A stretch of DNA of 35,363 nt from Caulobacteraceae bacterium (GCA_019748095.1 JAIEQA010000119.1:1-35363); one strand, 5' to 3'. Shown: positions 23,240-31,333, numbered from the stretch's first letter. Program-made: numbers and translations. The notes: generated from the letters alone by a model not told the origin.

Positions 23240-23745
23240 ACACGCGCACCCTCGCAATCATCCTGGGGGCCTCCCTTGCTGTCTCGGTAGCGGTCAACCT
23301 GTTCGCGGCGACCGCGGCCTACACCGTGCTGAACGGTCGCGATCCGGCCCAACCTCCCCGGCAAGAGCGGGCCGACTATCGCGGCCGCATGACACCCCGC
23401 CAGATCCTCGCTGATCTGGATCCCGCCACGCGCGAGTCGGTTCGGGAAGCCCTTAAAGCTGCGTCGCTTCGTGCCCGTCCGGACCTTCAGCAGGCCCGTC
23501 AGGCTCGCAGGGATGCCGTCACGGCGGCAGCGGCTGAGCCCTGGGATCCGGCCCGCGTTGCCGCCCTTCTCGAAGCGTCCCGTCTGGCCGAGGCCAGGGG
23601 TCGCAAGACGATCGAGACCGAGGCCCTGACCCTGCTCGGAACCCTCGCGCCGGCCGACCGGGCTGTTGTCGCACAGATGCTGAATGCCCGCAGCGGCGGC
23701 GGTGCGCGGGATGCGGGTCGTGACCGGTCCCCCGCGCCCCGCTGA
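23236..23745 (+). CDS. Periplasmic metal-sensor-like protein (CnrX/CpxP-type)
   Basis: The 169-residue product has an N-terminal membrane anchor (about 6-28) and a periplasmic helical hairpin domain rich in Ala, Arg and Glu. Segments such as TPRQILADLDPATRESVREAL and ASRLAEARGRKTIETEAL have the pattern of the heavy-metal-resistance/CpxP-like family. CnrX-type proteins hold the anti-sigma factor in check and release it on metal binding. Few His or Met ligands are present here, so the ligand may not be a metal. The TTG at 23236 overlaps the preceding stop (TTGA). The stop is six bases from the convergent end of the PleC-like gene. Confidence 0.75.
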   Translation: MNTRTLAIILGASLAVSVAVNLFAATAAYTVLNGRDPAQPPRQERADYRGRMTPRQILADLDPATRESVREALKAASLRARPDLQQARQARRDAVTAAAAEPWDPARVAALLEASRLAEARGRKTIETEALTLLGTLAPADRAVVAQMLNARSGGGARDAGRDRSPAPR

Positions 23746-23751
23746 CGACGA

Positions 23752-26229
23752 TCAGGCGGCGCGGGCCTGAGGGATGGCTTCCGCCTCGGGATTGGCGACC
23801 GGAATATCAAAGCTGACGGTGGTCCCCAGGCCGGGTTCGCTTTCCATCACCATCCGGCCGTGATGCAGTTCAATCAGGGCCTTTGTGAGTGACAGGCCCA
23901 GCCCCGTGCCCTGGGTGGTCTTGGAATGCTGGCCCTCGACCTGTTCGAACGGATTGGCGAGGCGTGCCAGATCTTCTGCGGCGATTCCGATCCCGGTATC
24001 TGTGACCGCGATCCGCACCCGGCCCTGTCCCTGACGGTCAACGGACACGGTGATCCGGCCCCCTTCCGGGGTGAATTTCACCGCGTTCGAAATCAGGTTC
24101 AGCATCACCTGTTTCAGGCCCCGGTAGTCGGCCTCGATCTCGGGGAGTGCCGGCGCATTCAGGACAAGGGTCAGACCGGACTCCTCGGCCTTGCCGCGCA
24201 TCAGGCGGATGGCCTCCTCGCAAAGCTCCGTCAATGACACGGGTTCGTAGTGCAGCGTCATCTTGCCGGCCTCGATCTTGGCCATGTCGAGGATGTCGTT
24301 GATCAGGCTCAGCAGATGCTGACCGGATTTCAGGATATCGGCCGCATAGCCCTTGTAGCGCCTGTCCCCGAGCGGGCCGAACATCTCGCCGGCCATGATC
24401 TCGGAGAAGCCGTTGATGGCGTTCAGCGGCGTCCGCAGCTCGTGGGACATATTGGCGAGGAACTCCGACTTGGCCTGGTTGGCCGCTTCGGCCCGGGTCA
24501 TGGCGATCTCGTATTTCCGCGCCAGAAGGCTCAGCTTCTCCTGACTGGCCTCCAGCTGTTCGACCGTGATGCTCAGGGAGTCGGCCGCCTTCTGGCGCTC
24601 CACTTCCTGGCGCCGGATGGCCGTCACATCAGCGGCGGTGACGACGGTGCCTCCGTCGCCCGTGAACCGTTCGGACAGCTGAAGGACACGGCCGTCGTAC
24701 AGCTCGACTTCCCGCGCGCCTGCGCGCCCCTCGGCAGAGGGTCTTTCGGTTCTGATGGCCAGCGACGCGATCCGGTTCAACTCATCCTTCATGGCCCCCT
24801 TGCGGACGGCCGCGTCACTGAACCCGAAGGCGTCCTTGAAGGCCTGGTTCCAGAGGACCAGACGGCCATGCTTGTCGAACAGGACAAAGGCGTCCGAGAC
24901 ACTCTCGATTCCGTCTCTCAGCCGGTTCTCCGCAGACTGGGCCTGGGCCCGCGCGCGTCGCGCCTCGGTCACATCAAGGGCGACGCCCAGAATGACGCTG
25001 AACCCCTCGTCGCCGCGCCTGCCCCGGGCCTGACCTCTCGCATTGATCCAGCGCACGCCGCCGGCCTCGAGCGGAACCGGAAAACTGACCTCGAAGGTGC
25101 CCAGCGTCGCCGCCTGGCGCAGGGCGTGTTCGACCGGTTCGCGATAGCGGGGATGAATGCGCGCCATGACGGTCTCGGCAGGGGTCTGACCGCCTTCGGC
25201 CAGCCCCAGAAGCTCAGCCATGAAATCCGAGAGGGTCACCTCGTCGCCCGCAAGGTCCCATTCCCACACCCCGCAGCGGGCCGCCTCCACGGCGACGCGG
25301 AAGCGTTGCTCGGTCTCCTCCCACGCCCTGGCCGCCCGCGCCTGACGCCACCGTTGCATCAGGGCCAGGCCGAGCACCAGCACCCCGAGGCCCAGAGGCG
25401 CGATGAGCAGCCACAGGTCGCTGATGACCGCTGCCGCACCGGTGGCGTTCGGCCGCCAGGCCACCACGACCAGACCGGTATCACCGACCGGGGCGGACAG
25501 GGCTTCCACCGCCTGTCCGGGGCGCGGCCGTCCCGTCACCGGCCGGTCCGCGCCGGTCAGGCTGGCGAGGTCGATGCCCAGTCGCTGCACCAGGGATGTC
25601 GGCGGGCCCTCGGCAAGGACCCCCTCGGTCGCCGAGACCACCAGTGTCCGCCCGGCGGTTCCGGTCTCGACCGGCGTGCGGGCCACGACAGGACCCGGAC
25701 CGGACAGAAGCGCCTGTCGATCCTCTGACGGGCGCAGGTCGGGCCCCTGTGCGTCCGTCAGCGGGCGAAAAGCCCGGGCCGGGGCACCGGTTGCGGCCCG
25801 AAGGCGTCCCGTGCTGTCGAAGACGGCGAAAGCGCTGTCCGGTGCAAGCCTGCGTGCCGCCTCGGCCGCATCCAGCGGACGATCCGGGGCCTGTTGCAGA
25901 GCCGCCCGGGCGGCGACCAGTCCCAGTCCGGCCCGCGAGAGACGGGCATCCAGGGTCGCGGCCCCGAGGGCGGCATCACGCTGCAGGGCCTCGGCCCTCA
26001 GGACAGAGGCCTCGCGGGCGGGTCGCGTGGTCTCGCGCGCGAACAGAACGACATAGATGGCGAGACACAGGGTCAGGGCCAGAACCGCGACCCGGCTCCA
26101 TGCGGGCAGCCCCGGGGAGCGGTCCGAAGACCGGCGTCCTGGCTGCTGGATGCGGCGCTCGCTGCCCCGCAAGGCGCTCTCCCGGACATGATCGACGTGT
26201 TCCCGGCCAGGGCGGCAGGCAAGACACAA
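23752..26229 (-). CDS. pleC: PleC-like PAS-domain sensor histidine kinase
   Basis: The 825-residue product has a helix at about 45-63, an extracytoplasmic region of about 200 residues and a second helix at about 268-292. Two PAS domains (about 306-425 and 436-545), a coiled coil (545-585), a HisKA domain and an HATPase domain follow. His596 lies in NMSHELRTPLNAINGFSEIM; the catalytic part has NLISNAVKFTPEGG and GTGLGLSLTKALIELH. The kinase core (FGPLGDRRYKGYAADIL, INDILDMAKIEAGKM) closely resembles PleC/DivJ proteins, and the layout matches PleC, the polar kinase/phosphatase that controls DivK and PleD in asymmetric division. The N-terminus is uncertain: the first possible start is TTG 26229, with another TTG at 26172 and no ATG. 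Confidence 0.72.
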   Translation of the reverse strand: MCLACRPGREHVDHVRESALRGSERRIQQPGRRSSDRSPGLPAWSRVAVLALTLCLAIYVVLFARETTRPAREASVLRAEALQRDAALGAATLDARLSRAGLGLVAARAALQQAPDRPLDAAEAARRLAPDSAFAVFDSTGRLRAATGAPARAFRPLTDAQGPDLRPSEDRQALLSGPGPVVARTPVETGTAGRTLVVSATEGVLAEGPPTSLVQRLGIDLASLTGADRPVTGRPRPGQAVEALSAPVGDTGLVVVAWRPNATGAAAVISDLWLLIAPLGLGVLVLGLALMQRWRQARAARAWEETEQRFRVAVEAARCGVWEWDLAGDEVTLSDFMAELLGLAEGGQTPAETVMARIHPRYREPVEHALRQAATLGTFEVSFPVPLEAGGVRWINARGQARGRRGDEGFSVILGVALDVTEARRARAQAQSAENRLRDGIESVSDAFVLFDKHGRLVLWNQAFKDAFGFSDAAVRKGAMKDELNRIASLAIRTERPSAEGRAGAREVELYDGRVLQLSERFTGDGGTVVTAADVTAIRRQEVERQKAADSLSITVEQLEASQEKLSLLARKYEIAMTRAEAANQAKSEFLANMSHELRTPLNAINGFSEIMAGEMFGPLGDRRYKGYAADILKSGQHLLSLINDILDMAKIEAGKMTLHYEPVSLTELCEEAIRLMRGKAEESGLTLVLNAPALPEIEADYRGLKQVMLNLISNAVKFTPEGGRITVSVDRQGQGRVRIAVTDTGIGIAAEDLARLANPFEQVEGQHSKTTQGTGLGLSLTKALIELHHGRMVMESEPGLGTTVSFDIPVANPEAEAIPQARAA

Positions 26230-26231
26230 GC

Positions 26232-26311
26232 GATTCGACGACAGGCGGGAATCTAGGCTGCGTCGCCGAATCCTGTCGAGGTTTGGTTAATGAAAGCTTT
26301 CCGACGCAGCC
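26232..26311 (-). promoter_or_regulatory. GANTC cluster and long inverted repeat upstream of the PleC-like gene
   Basis: Three GANTC sites (26232-26236, 26249-26253 and 26268-26272) fall within 41 bases directly before the start of the PleC-like gene. GANTC is methylated by CcrM in Caulobacterales. A 10-bp inverted repeat (GGCTGCGTCG at 26256-26265, CGACGCAGCC at 26302-26311) flanks a 36-base loop and touches the stop codon of the upstream gene. Inside the loop a minus-strand TTAACC is a CtrA-type half-site without its partner TTAA. Regulation is inference. Confidence 0.45.
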
Positions 26312-26881
26312 TCAATCCTTGACCGTTCCCGCAGGGCCTGAGCCCTCCGGGGCATGAGCCAGAACCTCCTTGATGGATTTCAGAATGTCTCGGGCCTCAC
26401 GCCCCAGAGCCAGGGTCTCCGGCGGGGCGTCGTCCGGGTTCTCGGCGACCACGTCCACGAGGCGCTGCGCGAGAGCGAGAAGGCGGGGGGCCGCGACGAT
26501 CAGCCGGGCCTGGAATTCGATGCGGTTCGGGTCACGATCATACTCTGCACCGGGGACGCGCCAGCCGCCCCAGTCGGCCTTGTCGGTGACAACGACCGGA
26601 TAGGTTCCGGGCACCGGATGGTGGGGGACATCGTCAGCGGATTGCCATTTGTTGCGCGCGCGCAACAGACGCCATCCGGCCAGGTCGCCATCCGCCTCAT
26701 CCTGGCCGGGCAGCAGCAGCTCGGCTGCCTGGAACTCGCGACCCAGTCCGACGTCATAGGTCACGCGCACCGGTTCATCGAAGCCCTTGGCCCAGACCGG
26801 CTGCACCTTCTCGATCTGGGCCCAGGCACCGACGCACTCGACCCAGACCTTCTGGCCCTTCTGGAACTGCGCGCGCGCCAT
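26312..26881 (-). CDS. Conserved protein of unknown function next to pleC
   Basis: The 189-residue product begins MARAQFQKGQKVWVECVG and continues with WAQIEKVQPVWAKGFDEPVRVTYDVGLG. This is a small N-terminal beta domain that reads like an SH3/KOW-type barrel. A middle section is rich in Trp and Asp (WRLLRARNKW, WGGWRVPGAEYDRDPNRIEF), and a C-terminal helical part carries LLALAQRLVDVV and REARDILKSIKEVL. There is no signal peptide or membrane helix, so it is probably cytosolic. I chose the ATG at 26881; the frame is open upstream but that stretch lies in the divergent promoter region. It is on the same strand as the PleC-like gene, 82 bases upstream. I do not know its function. Confidence 0.8.
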   Translation of the reverse strand: MARAQFQKGQKVWVECVGAWAQIEKVQPVWAKGFDEPVRVTYDVGLGREFQAAELLLPGQDEADGDLAGWRLLRARNKWQSADDVPHHPVPGTYPVVVTDKADWGGWRVPGAEYDRDPNRIEFQARLIVAAPRLLALAQRLVDVVAENPDDAPPETLALGREARDILKSIKEVLAHAPEGSGPAGTVKD

Positions 26882-26946
26882 GCTCTTCCCCGCTGCTAAC
26901 GCGCCAAATTGCACTCGCCGTGCTTGACGGGTGGTTTCGGGACAGG

Positions 26947-26964
26947 GTGAAGCGAATGTGAAGC
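26947..26964. promoter_or_regulatory. 11-base-period direct repeat in a divergent promoter region
   Basis: GTGAAGC occurs at 26947-26953 and again at 26958-26964, an exact 7-base repeat with an 11-base period, as expected for an OmpR/PhoB-class operator. An inverted copy (GCTTCAC) lies about 90 bases further on. It sits between the divergent genes that start at 26881 (minus) and 27107 (plus). Which one it serves is unknown. Confidence 0.4.
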
Positions 26965-26992
26965 TTGTCCGGCGTCCTGAGGCCCTCGGCCG

Positions 26993-27021
26993 TGTCCATT
27001 CATGTTGCTGAATGCAGGACA
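26993..27021 (+). other. Imperfect hairpin in the leader of the 27107 gene
   Basis: TGTCC-ATTCA (26993-27002) pairs with TGAAT-(GCA)-GGACA (27009-27021): two 5-bp helices separated by a 3-base bulge, with a 6-base TGTTGC loop. It lies about 85 bases before the ATG at 27107. It could be a leader structure or a binding palindrome. Confidence 0.3.
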
Positions 27022-27106
27022 ACACCGGACTCAGGACCGTGTCAGCTTCACCGTGGTCTTCTGGTCCTCGCCGCCCGATCCCGGGCCGCGTTGAAGGAAG
27101 AAGATC

Positions 27107-27496
27107 ATGACGACCGCCCTGACGAGGAAAGCCCTGCTTTCATTGCTGGCGGCGTCGGCGGTCGCGATCGCGACCCCGACGCTGGCCCAGGACTACGGAC
27201 GAGGCCACGACCGCGGCGGCTATGGCCATGGTGGCGGGTACGGAGGTGGCGGGCTCAACGCCGAACAGGCGCGCCTGTCCGACCGCATCGACCGCGCCGC
27301 CTACAATGGCCGGATCAGTCGCCGGGAGGCCCAGAATCTGCGCTGGCAGCTGGCTGAGTACCAGCGGATTGAGTGGCGCTATCGCCGCGACGGCCTCAGC
27401 GGCTGGGAGCGGCGTGATCTGGAGCAGCGCCTCGACCGCATCCGTCGGGACCTGCGCGAGGACCGCCGCGACGGCGGGCGCCGCGACCGCTGGTAG
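27107..27496 (+). CDS. Small secreted Gly/Arg-rich protein
   Basis: The 129-residue product has a signal peptide (core 9-24, cleavage after about TLAQ at 28). A Gly/Tyr/His-rich segment follows (about 29-50), then a helical region (about 51-115) full of Arg, Asp, Glu and Trp: SRREAQNLRWQLAEY and DLEQRLDRIRRDLRED. The alternating acidic and basic helix resembles small periplasmic proteins common in Alphaproteobacteria whose function is unknown. The His/Gly stretch might bind a metal. ATG at 27107 with GAAGGAAGAAG upstream; a terminator follows. It is probably a single-gene transcript, with the GTGAAGC repeat as a candidate operator. Confidence 0.85.
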   Translation: MTTALTRKALLSLLAASAVAIATPTLAQDYGRGHDRGGYGHGGGYGGGGLNAEQARLSDRIDRAAYNGRISRREAQNLRWQLAEYQRIEWRYRRDGLSGWERRDLEQRLDRIRRDLREDRRDGGRRDRW

Positions 27497-27516
27497 GCCT
27501 CTGCCCGCGCTGAACG

Positions 27517-27550
27517 AGGGCCGTCTTTCCGCAGGGAGGGACGGCCCTTT
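27517..27550 (+). terminator. Rho-independent terminator after the Gly/Arg-rich gene
   Basis: AGGGCCGTC (27517-27525) and GACGGCCCT (27540-27548) form a perfect 9-bp stem with a 14-base loop, followed by two further T's and CGCTTGG. The T-tract is short, but the stem is strong and well placed, 20 bases after the stop and 35 bases before the next gene. Confidence 0.7.
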
Positions 27551-27582
27551 CGCTTGGCTCGGTCTGCAGCTAAGCCGCCCCG

Positions 27583-29073
27583 ATGACAGCCGCCCAGCAC
27601 GCCCACGCCATCCTCGCACGCCTCGGCGTGACGAACGCCTTCGACCCCGCCGGTCTGCGGACCGGGTCCCCCATTGACGACTCGGTCGGTCCGGCCGCCC
27701 GCATCGCCGATCCAGCGGCGATCGAGGTCGCGCTGGCCACAGCCGTGACTGCCTTCGAGCCCTGGCGACGGGTCCCCGCCCCGCGGCGTGGCGAACTGGT
27801 TCGTCTCCTGGGCGAGGAGCTCCGGGCCGCGAAATCTGACCTCGCGGCGCTCGTCACGCTCGAGGCGGGCAAGATCACCTCCGAGGGTCTTGGCGAGGTG
27901 CAGGAGATGATCGACATCTGCGACTTCGCCGTCGGTCTGTCGCGACAGCTGTACGGACTGACCCTGCCCAGCGAACGCCCCGGCCATCATATGCGCGAGA
28001 CCTGGCAGCCGCTGGGGCCTGTCGCGGTCATCTCGGCCTTTAACTTCCCGGTTGCGGTCTGGGCCTGGAATGCGGCGCTGGCCCTGGTCTGCGGCGATCC
28101 GGTGATCTGGAAGCCGTCGGAGAAGACGCCCCTGACCGCCCTGGCCACCCACGCCGTGATGCAGAGGGCGCTGGCCCGGTTCGGGGATGCGCCCGAGGGT
28201 CTGGTTCAGCTTCTGGTCGGTGGCCGCGATGTGGGAGAAGCCCTGGCCGCCGATCCCCGTGTGGCGCTGGTGTCTGCCACGGGCTCGACGCGGATGGGGA
28301 AGGCGGTCGCCACCACGGTCGCAGGGCGTCTGGGCCGCTCCCTGCTGGAGCTGGGCGGTAACAACGCCATGATCGTGACGCCCTCGGCCGACATGGACAT
28401 GGCGGTCCGCGCCATCGCCTTCTCGGCCGTCGGCACCTGTGGCCAGCGTTGCACCACCCTGCGCCGCCTGCTGGTCCATGAGGATGTGGCCGAGGCCCTG
28501 ATCGCCCGCCTGTCAAAGGCCTATGAAACCCTGCCGGTCGGCGATCCCCGCGAGGACGGGATTCTGGTGGGTCCGCTGATCGATGAGGCTGCAGGCCAGG
28601 CCTTCGACGCGACCCTGGTCCGGGCGGTCGCGGAGGGTGGGCAGATCGTCGTCGGGGGAACCCGTGACGGAACCTATGTCCGCCCCGCCATCGTCCGCAT
28701 GCCGGCCCAGAGCGCGGTGGTGATGTCCGAGACCTTCGCCCCCATCCTCTACGTGCTGACCTGGCGCGATTTCGACGCAGCGGTCGCAATGCAGAACGCC
28801 GTTCCTCAGGGCCTGTCCTCCTGCGTCTTCACCGACAGTGTGCGCGAGGCCGAGGCCTTTCTGTCGGCCTGGGGTTCGGACTGCGGCATCGCCAACGTCA
28901 ACATCGGCCCGTCGGGGGCCGAGATCGGCGGGGCCTTCGGGGGCGAGAAGGAGACCGGCGGAGGCCGCGAGTCCGGCTCGGACGCCTGGAAGGCCTATAT
29001 GCGTCGCCAGACCCAGACGGTGAATTTCTCCGCCGACCTGCCGCTGGCCCAGGGCGTGCGCTTCGAGGTCTGA
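27583..29073 (+). CDS. Aldehyde dehydrogenase, ALDH7 (piperideine-6-carboxylate dehydrogenase) type
   Basis: The 496-residue NAD(P)-dependent aldehyde dehydrogenase has NFPVAVWAWNAALALVCGD (154-172), Lys177 in WKPSEKTP, GSTRMG (234-239), the general base Glu256 in LELGGNN and the nucleophile Cys290 in GQRCTT. The C-terminal GIANVNIGPSGAEIGGAFGG and KETGGGRESGSDAWK segments are typical of the antiquitin (ALDH7) group, which oxidises alpha-aminoadipic semialdehyde to aminoadipate in lysine breakdown. No other lysine-catabolism gene is in the window, so the substrate is by family only. The ATG at 27583 follows the terminator closely. Confidence 0.9.
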   Translation: MTAAQHAHAILARLGVTNAFDPAGLRTGSPIDDSVGPAARIADPAAIEVALATAVTAFEPWRRVPAPRRGELVRLLGEELRAAKSDLAALVTLEAGKITSEGLGEVQEMIDICDFAVGLSRQLYGLTLPSERPGHHMRETWQPLGPVAVISAFNFPVAVWAWNAALALVCGDPVIWKPSEKTPLTALATHAVMQRALARFGDAPEGLVQLLVGGRDVGEALAADPRVALVSATGSTRMGKAVATTVAGRLGRSLLELGGNNAMIVTPSADMDMAVRAIAFSAVGTCGQRCTTLRRLLVHEDVAEALIARLSKAYETLPVGDPREDGILVGPLIDEAAGQAFDATLVRAVAEGGQIVVGGTRDGTYVRPAIVRMPAQSAVVMSETFAPILYVLTWRDFDAAVAMQNAVPQGLSSCVFTDSVREAEAFLSAWGSDCGIANVNIGPSGAEIGGAFGGEKETGGGRESGSDAWKAYMRRQTQTVNFSADLPLAQGVRFEV

Positions 29074-29126
29074 GCGCGACGCGAACGCGCCTCGACAGGG
29101 GCACCTGCCATCCCCATTTTCACGGG

Positions 29127-30086
29127 ATGAACCGCCGCCGCTTCCTGACCCGAGCCGCCCTGCTGGCCGGTGGCCTTGCCGGGGCCTGGTGGCTGCGGGA
29201 CAATGTCCTGTGGCGCGATCCAGGCGTCTCCTTTGCTGCCGACGGGTCCAGCGGCTGGCTTCCCTATGCCGAGCCGCGCGCCTCGGTGCCCACCGTGAAT
29301 GTCCGGGTGGCCGGTCAGTGGGTGCGGGCCCTCGTGGATTCCGGGGCACAGTATTCCGTCATTGATCGGGGTCTGTTCCAGACCCTGGGCCTGACCCGCG
29401 CCTTTGATCTCCCGCTCGTTGCCTATGGCGTCGGCGGGATGCCGCAGTTGGGAAAAGGCACGACTCTCGACCTCGTCATCGGTGGGATGCAGGTCGCGGC
29501 CCTGCGAACGGCCATCCTGGAACTCGGGCCGCTGGCCATGCGGGACGGCCTCTCGGCCCCCCTGATTCTCGGTCAGGACCTGCTCGGAGAGACCATTCTC
29601 GAGATTGATACCGGGGGGCGGCGGCTGAAGTTTCTCAGCCGCGCCGCCCATCTCCTGCCGGCCGGGGTCTTTGCCGTCCCGGTCCGTCAATCGGGCGGGG
29701 CGCTGTCCACCGAAGTCACCGTTGAGGGGGCGACGATCGTGGCCGTGGTCGATACCGGCGCGTCCGCCCTGCTGGCCCTCGCCCGGGAGGCCGCCGAAAG
29801 CGCCGGTCTGCTCGACGGCCGACCGGCCCGGGAGGGCACCAGTATTGTCCTCGGTGGTGCGATCGCATCGCAGATTGTCCGCTCACGGACAATCACGGTG
29901 GGTGATCAACTGTATCGCGATGTCGAGACCCCGATCTATGCGAACGTCGCCCTGCCCGGGTTCCCGACGGCCCTGCTGGGTATGGAGGCGTTCGCGGGGC
30001 GGCGCGTGGTGCTGGACCTCGGGGGTGGGGCCCTTCACGCCTCGCGTCCTCTGGACCTGACGATCGGGCCTCAGGGCCGGGTCTGA
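29127..30086 (+). CDS. Tat-exported two-lobed retropepsin-like aspartic protease
   Basis: The 319-residue product begins MNRRRFLTRAALLAGGLAGA, a twin-arginine-style export signal. Two similar halves follow. Each has a catalytic aspartate motif in a hydrophobic strand: LVDSGAQYSVID with Asp71 and VVDTGASALLAL with Asp209. Each also has a later flap/strand element: LILGQDLLG (147-154) and LLGMEAFAG near residue 285. Bacterial retropepsin-like proteins often have one such unit and dimerise; here both sites are on one chain, as in pepsin. It is predicted to be periplasmic or membrane-anchored. The ATG is at 29127. The 3' end overlaps the convergent proA gene by 16 bases. Proteolytic activity has not been shown. 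Confidence 0.85.
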   Translation: MNRRRFLTRAALLAGGLAGAWWLRDNVLWRDPGVSFAADGSSGWLPYAEPRASVPTVNVRVAGQWVRALVDSGAQYSVIDRGLFQTLGLTRAFDLPLVAYGVGGMPQLGKGTTLDLVIGGMQVAALRTAILELGPLAMRDGLSAPLILGQDLLGETILEIDTGGRRLKFLSRAAHLLPAGVFAVPVRQSGGALSTEVTVEGATIVAVVDTGASALLALAREAAESAGLLDGRPAREGTSIVLGGAIASQIVRSRTITVGDQLYRDVETPIYANVALPGFPTALLGMEAFAGRRVVLDLGGGALHASRPLDLTIGPQGRV

Positions 30087-31333
30087 CCCGTGCCCCGCAC
30101 CACATATTTGTAGCTGGTCAGTTGCTCGGCCCCCACCGGACCGCGCGCATGCAGCCGCGAGGTGGAGATGCCGATCTCGCCGCCGAAACCGAATTCGCCC
30201 CCGTCCGCGAACTGGGTCGAGGCATTCCACAGCACGATGGCGCTGTCGACGGTTTCGAGGAAGGCGGTCGCCACCCCGGCATCCCCCGCCACGATCGCAT
30301 CCGTATGGCCCGAGCCGTGGCGGCGGATGTGCTCCAGTGCCTCGTCCAGTCCTCCGACCACCCGCACGGCCAGGATGGGGGCCAGAAACTCATGACCCCA
30401 GTCGGCCGCGGTGGCGGGGCGCATGGCCGGCACCAGCGCCCGGGCCTCGTCATCGCCGCGCAGTTCACAGCCCGCCGCGATCAGGGCTTCTGCCACCGGG
30501 GGCAACAGCCGCGCCGCACCAGCCCGGTCGACCAGCAGGGTCTCGGTCGATCCGCACACGGACACCCGACGCATCTTGGCGTTCACAACCACTGCCGTCG
30601 CCATGTCCGGATCAGCCGAGGCGTGCAGATAGGTGTGGTTGATCCCCTCCAGATGCCCCAGCACGGGCACCCGGGCCTCGGCCTGGACCCGCGCCACAAG
30701 GCTCTTGCCGCCGCGCGGGATCAGCAGGTCGATGGTGCCCTCCAGCCCGGTCAGCAGTGCCCCGACGGCGGCCCGGTCCGGCGTGTCGACCAGCTGGACG
30801 GCATCGGCCGGCAGGCCTGCCGCCGCCAGCCCCTCGACCACCGCTGCATGAATGGCCAGCGCACTGTCCAGACAGTCCGACCCGCAGCGCAGGATGGCGA
30901 CATTGCCGGACCGGAGACAGAGGGCGGCCGCGTCGGCCGTCACATTGGGCCGGCTCTCATAGATGATGGCCAGAACGCCCAGGGGCGTCCGCACCCGGGC
31001 AAAGTCCAGGCCGTTCGGTCGGGTCCAGCGGGCCGTCTCGACGCCCAGCGGGTCGGGAAAGGCCGCGACCTCGTCCACCGCCGCGGCCATGGCCGCGATC
31101 CGCGCGGGCGTCAGGGCCAGCCGGTCCAGCTGGGCCTCGGCCATGCCGTTCGACCGCCCCCGGTCGATATCGCGAACATTGGCCTCGAGGATGCCAGAGG
31201 CCCGGTTCCGCAGCGCTTCCGCCATCGCCGAGAGCGCCGCCGAACGTACATCCGCCGGTGCCAGCCGGACGGCCTCCGCCGCCGCCCGGGCCCGGTCGCC
31301 CATCGCCTGTATCCGGTGTTCCAGCTCGCTCAT
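30071..31333 (-). CDS. proA: Gamma-glutamyl phosphate reductase
   Basis: The 420-residue enzyme performs the second step of proline synthesis, the NADPH-dependent reduction of gamma-glutamyl phosphate to glutamate semialdehyde. Landmarks are [19 protein letters not shown] (117-135), LIPRGGKSL (204-212), [18 protein letters not shown] (224-241) and the catalytic Cys260 in [15 protein letters not shown] later GSGHTDAIV segment and the C-terminal [18 protein letters not shown] are also characteristic. The ATG at 31333 overlaps the proB stop (ATGA), so proB-proA is one coupled unit. Its stop lies inside the end of the convergent protease gene. Confidence 0.97.
   Translation of the reverse strand: MSELEHRIQAMGDRARAAAEAVRLAPADVRSAALSAMAEALRNRASGILEANVRDIDRGRSNGMAEAQLDRLALTPARIAAMAAAVDEVAAFPDPLGVETARWTRPNGLDFARVRTPLGVLAIIYESRPNVTADAAALCLRSGNVAILRCGSDCLDSALAIHAAVVEGLAAAGLPADAVQLVDTPDRAAVGALLTGLEGTIDLLIPRGGKSLVARVQAEARVPVLGHLEGINHTYLHASADPDMATAVVVNAKMRRVSVCGSTETLLVDRAGAARLLPPVAEALIAAGCELRGDDEARALVPAMRPATAADWGHEFLAPILAVRVVGGLDEALEHIRRHGSGHTDAIVAGDAGVATAFLETVDSAIVLWNASTQFADGGEFGFGGEIGISTSRLHARGPVGAEQLTSYKYVVRGTGQTRP

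Noticed and set aside
24250..25728. A 492-codon plus-strand frame opposite the PleC-like kinase
   Set aside because: The minus-strand kinase has full PAS, HisKA and HATPase motifs; the opposite frame has none.
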